A stretch of DNA of 64,000 nucleotides from Podocnemis expansa. Its lineage: Eukaryota; Chordata; Testudines; Podocnemididae. Both the position numbers and the translations under genes were made by a program. Shown in pieces: positions 34,851 to 48,554 of the stretch. The first letter of the stretch is position 1, and every line of letters starts with the position of its first letter. Below the pieces are notes generated by a model that searched no databases, had not been told where the DNA came from, and was given only the letters and a program-made list of their open reading frames with translations. The stretch lies in the NCBI GenBank assembly GCA_007922195.1, contig ML681963.1, positions 132,935,764 to 132,999,763 on the forward strand, written 5' to 3'.

Positions 34851-37112
34851 TAATTACAATGGTATCATGTTTTCTGCAGCTATATATGTGTACAGAAGTG
34901 TAGCATGTTTTGCATGGCTCAGAGGGGAGGGAGGGAGACAGAACTCAGCCAAAGCTGGAAGCAGAGGCTAGAGAAGTACGCAAGAAGAGGATCACCTCGG
35001 CCCAGAAAGGAGGGGCAAGGTGGAGAGCTTACAACACAGAGAGAGACTGAATGGCTTGGGGGTTTTTGTCTGGGAAACTGCATCTTGAAACATCTACAAG
35101 AAGAATTGAACCTTGCCTTGGAGGAGGCAGAGATGGCTGTGCACCATCATAACTTGACTTGAGGAGTGAGATGAGTATATTTCTAGTAATGTTATAATGT
35201 ATATGTGTGTTTTATCTTTTATTTTCTTATTGCAACTTCTGACATTTAATAAATGTGCATAGATTTGCTATATACTCACTTAAAATAAACTAGTAGTTTT
35301 ATCCAAAACTGTGTGGACTTTAGAGGGTGTAAATGAGGGAGACTGAGCATGATCCATTTCTTTGTTAAATGGATGAACATGAGTGTATGGTGATTGGAGA
35401 TGGATCCCAATCCCTGTAAGACAGAAGTTCCTACAGTGGCATCTGGGGCTGGGGGTGCTTGCTGGGGGCTGTTGCCTGAGTGGCCAGAGGGTGCGCACTC
35501 GCTACCTGGGATTGATCAGCCACAAAAGGATTCTGTGGACTGACTCAGGAGTGAGTGGTTACCTGGCAAAGTGGGATGAGTCAGGGTTCAGATGTGGAGA
35601 TTTGGGGGGGGGGGTCACAGCAGCACACTGGACTGGATTTGGGGAGCAGCCTGACACAAACTGTAATCTATGCAAGTAGCAAAATCTGTCTGGGAACTTA
35701 CAAAATGTACATTACATGTTTCCAGAACAACTGCCCTGAGCTTTGATAAATGCATTCATAGAGATTCCCATGTAGCCCAGCTAGCTCTACCAAAGTCTTC
35801 CCCTATTCCTACTATCCACTATTATCTCTTCTGTTGTCATTCTTTTTTTGAGGGGTTCATTCTTTTGTATATTTCTCATTTCTTTTCTTTTGGGGATTTT
35901 GATCCCACATCTCTGCCAGGGAAAAAAAAATGTCTTTCTTTCTGGATCTTCTTACAAATGCTTTTGGTATAGACTTAACAATTGAACCCATCAAAGTCTC
36001 TGGTAATTGACTTATACAGACAATTTGAATATTATAACAAGAATCTCATCTCATACAGGGATACATATACGGCTAATGTTTCCGGAGATTACTAGGTAAT
36101 GTTATCTCAGTGTTTACAGTGTTTCTTACAGTTAGTGAGGTTGGCCAAAAAACTTCAAATGGAATATTCTTCATGATGGACATTGTTCCCTGGCTTGACT
36201 AAATTTGCTATGGTGCAGTCTGGTCTTTACCTGTGGCTGAGCAATCATGCAACTTCCAGGATGTGATGTGGTGGCACTGGCACTTTTTGCCCAGCTTTAT
36301 TCATATGACACACTCAAACAAAAGCCCTTTCATGCACACCCAATATCTTCCATGTCCTGCTGCCCTTCTGTTAACCTGTTGTTCAAAGTGTAAGAAGCAG
36401 TTACATAAAGAGCTTGAAATTTATTGCCACCTGCTATGGGAATAATGTGTAATGCTTAACCTTATTTGTATCTACATATAGCCATCAATTGCACTTGCAT
36501 TAAAGCACAACAACATTGTGCTCCCAGAACTGAGTCCTTACAATTATATGCAGAAGAAAGCTAAGCCGGTTAGATTTTAGATCTCATAAAGCTTTAGCAA
36601 TGAAATCAGTTGATTATTACTAGAGGTTTCTGTATCTCCTGGGAGCTTGTTAGGACAAGTTTTCAGACTTCAAGCAGATAAATATGTCATGGTTTAGCTA
36701 ATTTACTGTGGTTACACAAGAGAAGAAATGTTAGACTGAGGACATAAAGTGCAGCCTTTCATGTCAGAATGTCAAAGATGGTGTATACTCTAATAATATG
36801 AGCAATGTAAACTGACAATATCAGCAATGTCCCTGTTCTCTATACCATTCTCTTTAAGTATTTAGACAGGGCAGACAAATGTATCTTCTGTGCAGCAAGA
36901 CAATTGTTTCAGAACCAAGCAATGTATGACTGAGATTGGGTGCTTACTTGGGCTAGTGTCAATAAAATGAATTTTGCAAGAATTATTTCTAGGGGAAAAA
37001 TATGAAAACATGATGGAAGTTTAGTAAAAAGAACAAATGAATGAACAAACACACACCCCAACCACCACCACCACTACAAAACTGTGCTTCATACTCTTAC
37101 AGGCAAAGACTC
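34851..37112. other. Non-coding DNA, no gene recognised
   Basis: Contains a G9-type run near 35605-35614 and short frames (34905-35162, 35383-35972) with no domain or splice support. Confidence 0.4.
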
Positions 37113-37115
37113 TGA

Positions 37116-37491
37116 GGCTATGTCTACATCAGGAATTTTAGTCTGGACTTGCTAGTCCGGACTAAAGCAGTCTGAGGTTAGTCCGAACTAACCTCGGGCT
37201 AGTTCGACTTAACTGTGGCATTGTAGTTCAAAATAGCTACGTGTTCTAGTTTGAACTAATGGCTTAGTTCAAATTTCTAAAGTTTGAACTAAGCGCATGC
37301 AATACGTGAACTAATGGTTAGTTTGAACTAAAGTTTGAACTAAGTGACTAAGTCCGAACTAACCACCAGGGCTTACTAGTTCAGTCTAAGCTTTGCCTAG
37401 TCTGAACTAAGAAGTTTTAGTTCAGATTAGGCAAAGTGTGGTGTGGCCAAGGGCTAAATTAGTCCTGACTAAGTTTGCAAAGAAGACATAG
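37116..37491. mobile_element. PIF/Harbinger-type MITE, about 376 bp
   Basis: Starts GGCTATGTCTACATCAGG and ends near AAGAAGACATAG. TGA lies on both sides (37113-37115 and 37492-37494). The interior repeats TAGTTCAAACT / AGTTTGAACTA motifs in both orientations. Its length is close to the copy at 56115-56488. Confidence 0.7.
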
Positions 37492-37494
37492 TGA

Positions 37495-40430
37495 GATACA
37501 AGATAAATAGCTAATTGCCCTAGTGTTCTTTGCAGTTACTTTTTATTTTTCTCCTGTAACAGGATGTATGAAGGGTCCTGGCTTATCAGTCTTCTACATC
37601 CAGAAATTATATTCTGGGGTCAATTGATCTAAGAGTCATGCCTCCTTGTTTTGGGAGCAGAGTTTTGGTATATGTTGAATACATGTTTACTCATTAAAAA
37701 AAAAAAACCAAACAAAACCCCCAAAAGTAATTAAAAAAAAAACCCAATGGATTATGTGATGCTCCTAATGATTTACATTCAGCATGCTGTGTGTTGCACA
37801 GAGTGCCTGAAAATAGGATGCGTGTAACTGATGTGAGGCAGAACCAATTCTTGCTTGATGCAGAACCTGAGCATGAGTGTGTAGGAGCGGGTGAAGACAT
37901 AGTGGGCTTCCTCTGGATAGAGAAACAGGATATCTGCCTAGTTTTCTCTTAAGCAATATGATTGGCAACACTGCGCTTATGGATGCGTACTAACTTTCTC
38001 CTATTTTTGAGCTTAATTTCAATAGGACAGTTTGGGACATAGTAGGCATTTTAAAAATCTTTGTGCTCAGATGAGATTCGTCTAAGCTTTGAGTGAAGTG
38101 GGAAGGAGGAAGCAAAACTCAACCAGAATTCCATTTTGTGTATCTTTGTCAGAAGGTGCAATACAGGAAGAAAACATAAACTTAATTTTTTCCGGATTCA
38201 AAAGAGAAATGAATTCACAGGACACCACATAAACTTATTGACCAATTCCTATAAAAAGTAGCTAGTGAAACTTAATGAGAGAGAAGAATTCAGTTCAATA
38301 TTTTCACTGTACCTGCTGCTTTTGTCATATTTGTTGCCTCTTTGTATTCTGATTTACAAATGGACATTAACGTTTTTGCACCATTGCCTGTTAGAAATGG
38401 ACTGAATTAACTTGTCATATGGTTCACATCCCATCATGTTAGAATGGAAAAGAAACATTGCTTTAAAAAAAAAAAGCAGGCATTAGCCTATAGCTGACAA
38501 CAGAAAAGTACTCAAATGCTACCAAAATCAGGGCTATTATAACTAGAAGACAATGCTATTTTGTATCAATCATTATAATTCACTTTTAAAATGTTGTTGT
38601 AGGAACCATAACATCACAATCAAAATATACTTCACACAGCCAGTTCTCTCCAACTTTTAGGATAGGTAGGTTCAGTTATTTTTGTTTCTTTTTAGAATAG
38701 TCCTACTTTTCAAATGGTTTAGCCATCTGTTGGGTTTATTTTTAGTGCAACTTTTCTTTTGGAAAGTTTGAGGCCATCTCAGTTCTAAACTAGATGGGCC
38801 TAACGTTACCAAAGGCAAAAGCCCAAAATTTCATACAGTTAGGAATTTGGAGGGTTTTGTTTGATCCATTTATAGAACTAGGTCAGCAGAAAACTTTGGA
38901 TCTGGACTGAACAGGTGGGCAGAATTTGACTTGCAGAATTCAGTGGTGGTATGTGAACTTTACTTTGAGAGCCCAGATTTATTTTGCAGGATTGGCAGTT
39001 GAAGAAAAACTACACACAGCTTTTTAGTTGTGAACTGAAAAAAAAACCCACTTTAATCTGGAATCTCTGAGCACCATAAGCATATATTTCACAAAGCTGT
39101 CTTCGTATGAAATCACTGAGCACTGCACAGCCACACTTCTTAATAATTGATTTATGAACTCAGATGTAGAAAGAAGTATCCTAAATCATAGGTACACCAA
39201 CTTGAAACCTGGATCCATTCTTTGTTTTCATATAGTTAAACCAAATATTATTTTATCTACTGTTTGCATTAGAGTAGACCCAAGAGATCCCAACTAAGAT
39301 GAAAGCTAGGCATAGTGCAAACATAGTAAGACAGTTCCTACTCAGAGAGTTTATGGTCAATAGAGAAGATAGACAGGTAGGAGAAAGGAAGTATTACTAT
39401 GTCCACTTAATAAACCATTAGACTTCTTTCATGTGTCAAATATGTTTAAGATATATTTCTAATTGATTTATAAAGAATCCATTGCATTTATTTACAGAAT
39501 TACTTATATTAAAAAATTAATATGGCTAAATCTGCCAAATATAATAAATGTAAAGTTGTAAAACATTCCCTTGTTTCCATTTCACATGTAACAACAAAAA
39601 ATCCCAGATCCACTTATTCTGTAATTGGTTTTTAATGCAAAATACAGTTCTCATAGAAAATATCTGTTTGTTTGATGTCAGAGGCTAATTCATTGAATTT
39701 GATGATATATTATTGCAAGACAATGGTATTCACTACAACTTTGCTCCTGTTTGTGGCTTCCCAGCTTCCTTTCATGGACAGTAACACAGAATTTATTATA
39801 ACCACATATATAATTAACAAGGGATAATTGCCTTAAATTGTATACTGCTTCCAGAATACTTTTGTTTTCCTGAAAAACATCATTGTTCCCTCTGTAATGT
39901 GCTACAGATGTTGAATCTGCATACCCTTATGAATCATGGGTAACTCATTTTTATCAGAGGTTCATTGAGAGTGACCCAAACCCTGCTCTTGCTAAATGAA
40001 GAAGAATAACTAGATGTGTTGCTTTATCTTACTAACTAAGACAAAAAAGGTATCATTGTTGCCTCCATTCTTGCCATCATTTGTAACATTTACCTGGCTC
40101 CCATAAAGGCTGACTGGTTCTCTCCTGTGTACATCAGTGTGTTTGCCTTTTCACTCACTACCTTCGGAACATGGGGATTGGCATCGGAGCTTTCATCAAG
40201 ATTTGTTCTTTCCCCCACTCCAATGCTGTTTTGAATAGGAAAGAGATGAAAATGCTTCAGAGAAATGAGCAATTTGAGGGACCCCTTTACCACTTACATT
40301 CTTGCTTTCACCAGGTAAATACTAGACAGGGGCTGGTTTCCTGTTCTCAGTGGATTCTAAATCTGAACTCTTCTGAAGAGCCAATCATGCAGACTAACCA
40401 AATTTGCTGCTTTGACGGTGTTACTGACTA
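37495..40430. other. Non-coding DNA, no gene recognised
   Basis: AT-rich DNA with A-runs near 37696 and 37733. The small frames at 37694-37971 and 40090-40431 have no domain. Confidence 0.4.
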
Positions 40431-40434
40431 GTGG

Positions 40435-41575
40435 GTAGAGGGAAAGCAATAAATGTGATATACTGGTATTTTGATTTTTAGTAAGGCTTCTGCCATATGG
40501 CATTCTTATAAGCAAACTCAGGGAATACAGTTTAATTAGTTGTGAGATGAGTGCACAACTGCTTGACAGAGCATTCTCAAAGATTAGTTATCAGTGATTC
40601 ACTGCCAGGCTGGGATGGTGTATCTAGTGGAGACCCACAGACATCAGTGTGGGTCTGTTATTAGTCCAATGTTTTCATTAGTGATTTGGATAATAAAATG
40701 CTTTTAAAATTTGTGGGTGTCAACAAGCTGCATGCGGTTGCAAGCATTTAGGAAGAGAGAATTTAATATTCATAAGGACCTGGATAACTGGTTTACGTTT
40801 GACCAGATGAAATTCAGTAAAGATAGGAACAAAATACTTTCTTTGGGAAGGAAACTATAAAATGGGAAGTAACTGACTAGATGGTGGTAGTGCTAAAAAG
40901 GATCAGGGGTTATAACAGATCACAAACCAAACAAGAGTCAACAACATGATACAGCTGTGAAAAAGGCTAATATAATTCTGGGGTTCATTACCAGGATTGT
41001 TGTTTGAGAGATACTGGAGGTAACTTTCTCACTGTACTTGGCACTGCTGAGGCCTCGGTTGCTGTACTGCATCCAGTTCTGCATGCTACACTTGAGGAAA
41101 TATGTGGACAAATTGGTGAGAATCCAGAGGACAGCAGCAAAAATGATAAAAGATTTAGAAAACCTGACCTGAGCAAAGGTTAAAAATCTGGACAAGTTTA
41201 GTCTTGAAAAAAGAAGATTGTGTGGGTTGTTGGGGGATGGGGACCTCATAGGTCTTCCAATATGTTAGAGGGTGTTCTAAAGAAGGCAGGGGTCAATTGT
41301 TCTGTGACCACTGAAGGCAGGACAAGAAGTAATGAGTTTAATCTGTGGTAAGGGTGATTTAGGTTAGATATTAGAGAAAAAAAACCTTTGTAACTAGAAT
41401 AGGAGTTAAGTTCTGAAATAGGCTTCCAAGTGAGTTTGGGATGTTTTTAAGAACAGATTGAACAAACATCTGTCAGGTATGGTCTGGGTTTACATGGAAA
41501 TGCCTCATTGCAGGGGCTGGACTTGATCACTTCTCGTGATCCCATCCAGCCCTACACTTCTATGATAACCTTATG
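40435..41575 (+). mobile_element. CR1 LINE, 3' half of reverse transcriptase to 3' end, decayed
   Basis: The + strand shows reverse-transcriptase remnants such as the FSKAS motif near 40477. The post-catalytic region lies at 40930-41230, with LLRPRLLYCIQF and SLEKRRLCG in the frame starting near 40935. The standard CR1 tail then runs at 41440-41575 (GGACTTGATCACTTCTCGTG, then TTCTATGATAA). There are many stops and shifts. A short second copy of one piece lies at 42058-42108. Confidence 0.85.
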
Positions 41576-42057
41576 GAATCTCTTCTCATTCCTTGATGAA
41601 CTTGTAGTTTAATGACTCCTCTGATTGAGGTGAGGTGTTGTTTACGTCTGGCCTACTATTTCTTGCTGAAAATTCCCTTTCTGGGAGTAATGATAAACAT
41701 GTTGATTGTCTCTATCCTGTTATCCAACCTTTCAGAGATTGCTTTCAGCATTATCTAAAAATTTTCTAGCTATTACTGCTTCTTCATCACTTGTATTAAG
41801 ATAACACCTAAAAGTCTCAATCAAGATCCGATCTTGTTTTCCTAAGCTCTCTGCAACAGTGAGACTGTTACTTTCATTACCTTCTAAATAAATGAGACAG
41901 ACCAAGTTTGGGAGAGAAAATGGAGGCAGCAATAGGTGAAGTACCTTTTCAGCAAGTTAGTGAAGAATTGGCAAAGATATCCAGGTCTCCTAGCCAATAG
42001 ACAAAAGTGGAAGGTGCCCTATCCAATAGATAATAAGACTAAGACCACATTGTGCTG

Positions 42058-42108
42058 TGAATGAGAGTCAACAACATGATGCAGCTGTGAAAAAAGCCTA
42101 ACATCACT
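42058..42108 (+). mobile_element. Isolated short CR1 fragment
   Basis: GAGAGTCAACAACATGATGC plus AGCTGTGAAAAAAGCCTAAC nearly repeats 40930-40975 of the CR1 copy 1.1 kb upstream. It is either a local duplication or an independent truncated CR1 remnant. Confidence 0.55.
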
Positions 42109-44959
42109 CATGTTCTTTTATTTTAAAATTAAATAAATGAAAAAAATTTAACTTGCCTGCACAGTTTGAAGACCAAAGACCCCTGAAAACTTCCTAGCTC
42201 AGACAGGGAGTTGCTCTGGCACCTGGACCATGGCTAAAGTGAAGGCAGGGAAGAGGAGATGCTGTAAGGGAACCTGAATTTTAAAATATATATGTAATAT
42301 TTAAAAAGGGCAGGGCTGGTGTTTTTCAAACATATTTATATTTAGAGTTAAACTCACCACTGTGATTCATTTTTTTTCACCGTTCCTCCATCTGTGTAGT
42401 TGATGGCCCCATAAGGTTGATTAGGAGGATGTTGGGGTGGGGTAAAGGCTGTACTCTATATGCACACTGCTTGTGACATTATTGTAGCAGAATTATAGCA
42501 CATGGCATGGCTGTAATCTTGAGACTATAAACAATGGGCCTGAAAATGAAAGGGAGCTAAGAACACTCAGCACTGCTCTGGAGTGGTCTGAAATTGCAGG
42601 AACTCTCCAAATGACACTATCTTCAGCAATGCCTCAATGCAGCATAGAACTTATGCATGTGGTTAGCCATCGTATGTGCTTTGCTGAGTTAGCATGTATG
42701 TTCTTATAGTGGTGTGACTCTGCTAAAGTTAAATTCTTGACTCACCAAGAGTTACTACACCAACACTTAGGTACTGGGGGGGGGGGGGGAATTGTCTCTT
42801 GTTTATCTTGTCCACTTAAATGCTAACACTCAAACACAGCTTTTAAAATACAGGTAATATCTTAATATAGCTATGCTTCGCTTTTCTTCAATTATTGATT
42901 GGATATTTTGGGGCAGGAATGTTGCTCAGCAGATGGGGATTAGGCTCCAAACCTGGTATTCTGGTCTCATCTGTGAATACCACAGACTTTATTACCTTCT
43001 ATAGAAAAGGTCAGTCCGTCTTTTCTTAAGGTAATTAGGTCTTTACTTAAATAACATAAGAGTGAGGACCCAAAATGAGTGAAAACTGAGAAGAGCTAAT
43101 TTCATAACTCATATCACTGTGTATTTAAAAGAAAGGAAGAACTACATGATTACTTTTGTTATAATCCTACAGATTAAGGCAGCTAAATAGGAAAGTTGGG
43201 GGATAGAGGCATTGGATCAAGATTTTTTTGGGTAAGCAAAAGTTCCATTTTCTTGGAGCTTTAGTGAGTTTCTAAGTGGGCGTGTGTTAGTGATATAATT
43301 GGTGGGCAGTCCTATAGTCTGTGCCTCCAAACCTTGTACTACTGTTTCTCTTCTTCTCCCCTTTCTGCACACAAATGAGTTTTCTCTGTACCTTAAGGCA
43401 TGTTATTTTTCTGGGGTTGCCAAGTATCCTACCTGCCACTGTTGCTCTTGACTGATCACCAGGGATAGTCAGTTGACATGGTCCCCTGCACTGTTACTGG
43501 ATGTTCTTCTCTTCCTGTTGCTGGTCTTGCAGATTTTCCCTTGTATGACGTTTGGGGTAGGAGGAGTCATTAGCCAATAGGACTTAGTAGCCTTTTCTGA
43601 CCTAGGATTTTGCCAGTGCATGTACAAAACAAGTAGTAAATAATAAAATCTATATGTTAACAATTCTCAAAATTTTCAACAACAAGACCTACCTAACAAT
43701 GACAGAATGAATAGACTCAGTTGATAGGCCTTGTAATATGCACTGACTGTTCTCAAAGTCTATGATGGACCTAGCAGGGAACAGAGTCTGGAGTCAAGAG
43801 CCCTCCACTTTACCTGTCCTGGCCCTAGTTCCCAGAAAACAAGCCTAGGACTGGGAAGCTCCAGTATCTCAGGAGATGTCAACTGATGAATGAGAGGACA
43901 ACCAAGAGGGGTCATTCATTTGCAAGAGTAGTCCTATGTAGAATGCATTATAATAGTCTGGTCTCAAGATGACAAAGATTCCTTCCCCCCACACCCCAGC
44001 TATTCTACTATTCTGTGTTCTGGGGCTTATTTTATACTTGAGCTCCAGACTGCCCCACATGGTTATGAAACCCCCAAGTATACAATATTTAAGAAAACAA
44101 AACAAAAAACAGCAAAAACAAACCAAAAAGCCCAACCCAAAATGAGTGATGCCCGGATATAAGTATTGTGAAGTCCAAGGCTATCACTTGCCTAGATTCA
44201 CAGCAGTGGGACCCAGCATAAAAGCTGGAGTCTCGAATCTGAACATCACTAGTAGGGCAAAGGAAGAATAGTATCCTGTTCCTGGATCCTTCCACAAATG
44301 GACAGGGAATGGATGACCTGATACTATTCTTCAGAAAGTAATCTACAGCAGGAATGAGGAGTGACAGATTGTACTATGCAAAATAAACACATAAGCAACA
44401 TTTTACACAGAAGAAAGAATGTGCTTCCTGAATCCTGGCCAAGAAGTTGTTTGTGCATCTGCACTTTCATTTTATGTACTCTTCTTAAAAAAAAAAAATC
44501 AATTTGGCATTGTATACATGTTTGCATAATAAGACAGGATGGTAAACTTGATTTATGAGTCAAATGAAAATTCATTTGTGATCTGGTCCCAGTTTTTGTT
44601 TGTGCTTGTTGAAAAACTGTCACATGGTTCAGTGGCCAAATTCAATCTCCAGTCCAAAGAGGCTCCACTCTAGCATGGGTGTTTCAGGTTAGGAGTGAGA
44701 TGGATTTTGCAGAGTAGTGTACAGGGAAATTTATACGGTGACCACAACATCTTACATTAAGTAGATTCATTTGTTCCTGACTTTCACCAGCACTCGCTGC
44801 ACTCACAAACTAAAAAAAAAAAAAAAAAAAAGAGAGAGAGAGAGAGAGAAATAATGGCAGTATTTTTTGTGTTCTGAAAATACGCCTTAGCCAGTTTACA
44901 AATGAGTACTTTCCAAGCATCAGAATATGATATTAACCACTACAAGTTTATCACTGCTG
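42109..44959. other. Non-coding DNA with simple repeats, no gene
   Basis: A G-run lies at about 42776-42790. An A20 tract followed by about nine AG units lies at 44812-44849. No exon was recognised. Confidence 0.45.
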
Positions 44960-46795
44960 GTGATGCAACATTGTCACCTATTATGCAGGAAGAACTGAAT
45001 ATTCTTGATGACTGGAGTAATGGCATAAAATTAAATAGGGCAAAGTATAAAAGTTAGCCACATATTAGAAAGTGCTATTAGATCCTACAAGCGAGGCACT
45101 CGATGATTGCAAGTGACAGAAAATTAAAGACCTGGGTGTGGGGTTTGATCACAGGATTGCTATGAGGCACCAATGGTGGCTGCAAGAATGGGTTAATATC
45201 ATCCTAGGATGCATCAGGTGATGAATTTCCAGATAGAAAAGCATTAATACCATTGCACAAGTCAGTAGTAAGATCTTATTTGGAATCGTGTGTACAGTTC
45301 TAATCACTCTGTTCAAGAAAGCTGAATTTAGACTGAAAGAGGTACAGAGAAGGGCTATCATATGAGAGAAGACTGATAGAGCTTGGGTTGTTTAGGCTTG
45401 CAAAATGAAGGCCAGACACATATGGTTGAACTCTTACACATTAAACTCAACTGTAATTAAAGAACAGGTTCAGGGAGGGTGAAGAGCTGTTTAAACTAAA
45501 GGACTATGTTGGCACAAAACCAAATAGGTATAACCTCATCATGAACAAATTTAGCCTGAAAATTAGACCAAGGTTTTTAACTATCAGATAAGTGAAGTTT
45601 GGTACAGCTTCCCATTAACAGTTGTGGTGACAAACAACTAGATCAGCTTTAAGAAAGAGGTTGACTAATTTGAATGGCATTGTGTGATGGGGTTGCTTTT
45701 AGTGGATGGAAGGCAGTAGAGCCCTGGAGGTTCCTTTTGGTTCATATCTTCTATTGCTAACATCTCTGCTTCTGGGCTTTAGCCAGTCAGCTGCAGGGGT
45801 CACAAAAGGATTTCCCCACCCCACCTCTGAATGTGTTATGGATAGTTTTAGCCGCCTTCCTTTGAAGTGTCACAGCTGGAGATGGGGCACTGGGTGGGCT
45901 ATGCTGTGCTGTGAGGTGGTACGAGAATTCTTTCTCAGGTACTTGCCTGACTACTCACATGCTCGATGCAAAACTGATCACTATATCAAAAGGGCTGGAT
46001 TAAGAGGCCTTGGGGCCCGGGGCTGTCCCCCACTGGTGGCCCTCCTTCACAATAGGGCCCTGGCCCCCAACCACAGCAGCCTGTGGGTGGACTGGTGCTG
46101 GGGTTGGGGAAGGGCCCTGGGACCAGAAGTTGCTCTTTGCGATGGCCTTGGCCCTGGTCTGACTGATCTGCTCCCAGGGGCAGTGGGGCTGGCTGCTCCA
46201 TGGGGTGGCTTCTGGTTTGGCCCTCCAGGCTGTGCTGGAGGCCATACAGGACGCCAGGTGGTCCTGTGCCCACTACAGGGTGACCATGTACTGGCTCCCC
46301 ACCCCCCAACTCTGCAGCCAGACCAAGGGGCAGTGTGGGACTGTGGACCCCAGTCTCTGGCCCAGGGCAGCCGCGACCTGCCCCCTCCGTGCTGGCAAGG
46401 CAGGGGCTCTCTCAAATGGGGGCGCTGTGGGCACAGGCCCGGTAGGCCTATGGGTAATCCACCCCTGAATATCAATTGGGAGAGAATTTTTTCCCAGGTC
46501 AGTTTGGCAGGGAATTTTTTTTCTCCTCTTCCCCTGGATCACAAGATGTGGGAAATGTCTCACTTAATCAATTCCCGTCCATCACAGGGACATGAACTTT
46601 GACACCACTCTATCTCCATTTCTCTGTCTGTGGTAAACAATAGGTTAGTGTCTTGAGGGATATAATACTTTGGTTTAATTACAGTTGAGTTTAATGTATA
46701 AGTGGCTGGGTGATGTTATTGGTCTGTGAGATACGGGATGTCAGATGGAATGATATGGTGGTCTCCACTGGCCTTACACTCTGACTTTATTTTTT
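44960..46795 (+). mobile_element. CR1-type LINE 3' part, split by a hAT element
   Basis: Decayed reverse-transcriptase and tail sequence runs from about 44960 to 45989, resuming at 46476 with TTGGGAGAGAATTTTTTCCC. It ends with GTGAGATACGGGATGTCAGA and CTGGCCTTACACTCTGAC near 46790. The flanks of the hAT insertion join cleanly in CR1 order (CTGATCACTATATCAA | TTGGGAG). The 298-residue frame at 45706-46602 crosses CR1 and hAT sequence and is not a gene. Confidence 0.75.
45990..46467. mobile_element. hAT-type MITE with 8-bp target duplication, GC-rich
   Basis: The left end AAGGGCTGGATTAAG and the right end GGTAATCCACCCCTG are inverted repeats; the right end reads CAGGGGTGGATTACC from outside. 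TATATCAA (45982-45989) and AATATCAA (46468-46475) flank it (7 of 8 match), the length expected for hAT. The 478-bp GC-rich interior has no transposase. Confidence 0.75.
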
Positions 46796-46799
46796 AGAG

Positions 46800-47205
46800 A
46801 GGCATGCAGTTATAAATTATTTTTATATTATCAAAAATAATAATATATAACATTGTTGTCATTTGCAGAGCTTTGCTTGCAAGCATTTTAGATGCTGAAA
46901 ATTAGATTAACTCAGCTTGTCAATGGCAGGGAATATTTCAGCATGCATTCTCTTCCTATTGCTTGCCCTTTCTTTCTGAAAGCTAGCTGGTCTTTGTTCT
47001 TATCTAGCCATATTGGCATTTGTGAACTGTAATGTACCAGGCAATGAGTTAAAGCAAGCAAACAAAAAATAGGTGGCTGAACTAGGTGTATTTTCATACT
47101 GTTTGTAGACTGAAGTTGGAAGGCCATAATCCTTCAAAGTCCTATCCACATGCCGCATTTTACTCATGTGAATAAAGTTACTTATATACATAAATCTTTC
47201 TAGAA
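46800..47205. other. Non-coding DNA, nothing recognised
   Basis: AT-rich interval between a CR1 copy and a hAT element, with no open frame that carries a domain. Confidence 0.4.
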
Positions 47206-47584
47206 GTCAAGAGCAATGTTCCCTCTAAGGTTTGGCGGCTTGTGTGCAAAATTTTCAACCCGTGTGCAAAACTTTTTCTGAATAAAATTTGTGTGCAAAC
47301 TCGTGCAACAAAAATTACTGAAAAATCTAGACCAATGAAAAATTAATATAAACTATTTAAAGTCGTTTTTTATTACTAAAATCACCCAATTTATTTAAAA
47401 TTTACCCAAATTGCTATACAATCAAAAGAAACTAATCCATGGCTTTCAAACAACCCAAGACCAAAGTTATATTCAATCCGGATCCTAGGTGTCACAATTC
47501 TGCCTAATACCCTCATCTCCTGTGTTCTACATGCAGAGTTACAGTTCACACGGAAGCCAGCTAGTTATCACTGACAGCATTTAA

Positions 47585-47711
47585 GATACACAAGGGGTCG
47601 TGTGGCACTTAAAGACTAAGATTTATTTTTCACCTGAGCTTTCGTGGGAGACTCCTTGTTTTGTTTTGTTTTCCTGGAATGGACTAACATGGCTACCGCT
47701 TTGGAAATTGG
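47585..47711. mobile_element. Penelope-like solo palindromic end with 10-bp target duplication
   Basis: CAGCATTTAA flanks the copy at 47575-47584 and 47712-47721. The body shows GTGTGGCACTTAAAGACTAA, TGAGCTTTCGTGGGAG and the right arm ending CTAACATGGCTACCGCTTTG. It is nested in the 1.9-kb hAT element and is therefore younger. Confidence 0.8.
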
Positions 47712-48147
47712 CAGCATTTAACATGTCTTGATGGTCCCAGAGGGGTAAATTCTATTGAAATTTTAAAAATCAAAAAAAGATTCCAGGCATCACTTTTCAG
47801 GAAAATGCTGCTACAAGAAAGATGCTAAGCACAGCTGAAATCAAAACAATGGGCTTCTAGCTGCTTTAAGATAAGGCTACAGTATTTCTTAAAAGCCTAT
47901 TTTCAGTCCCTTGTATCTTTACCTGCCCCATCATTTTGGGGCTACATTTCAACTTAGGAGAAAATCTCTACCAAAATACCACATCCCTTTAATGCATTAT
48001 GGTTTCTTCTGATGGACAGACTAAGGTGCATAGTGAAGAGAATAATCTCATGGCTCCTTTGATTCCCAGTCTTTTGGCTATTACTATATTTAAAACAAGT
48101 ACTTATCTGATATCTCTGTTACATCTCTAAGATTTCTGTGAATTGTT

Positions 48148-48250
48148 CTTCAAAGCATCTGATGAAATGGGGTTTTCTCCCATGAAAGCTCATGCAATCA
48201 ATATATTTGTTAGTCTTTAAGTACCACAAGAATCCTTGTTTGTTTTGTAA
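48148..48250 (+). mobile_element. Penelope-like solo 3' arm with 9-bp target duplication
   Basis: TGAATTGTT occurs at 48139-48147 and 48251-48259. The body CAAAGCATCTGATGAAATGG, CCCATGAAAGCTCATGCAAT and TTGTTAGTCTTTAAGTACC is the return arm of the palindrome only. It is nested in the same hAT element. Confidence 0.8.
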
Positions 48251-48554
48251 TGAATTGTTGTGAGTTACAGGATTTTGGAGAAAACATCTTCCAGGTTCTT
48301 TGAAAGCAGGGGGTTAACATGCTCAAACACTCTCACTGTTCAGTCACTCCACTTAAGTAACATCCACACTAGCTTTCAGGAAATATACAACTGATTTTTA
48401 GATTTTTCACCTCCACAGCTTTATCTAGTTACAGAAGGGACATTTTGGCACCATGCACTCCCTTTTTCCCACTTGAGAAGTTTCAAACTTCAGGATATGA
48501 ATGGCACTTACTCTTTGCCATGCCTCTTGTTTAAAAAGCTGAAGAATTGCCCCA

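Noticed and set aside
45706..46602. 298-residue open frame, longest in the window
   Set aside because: It crosses from decayed CR1 into a GC-rich hAT MITE with clear ends; it has no domain and overlaps equally long frames on the other strand.
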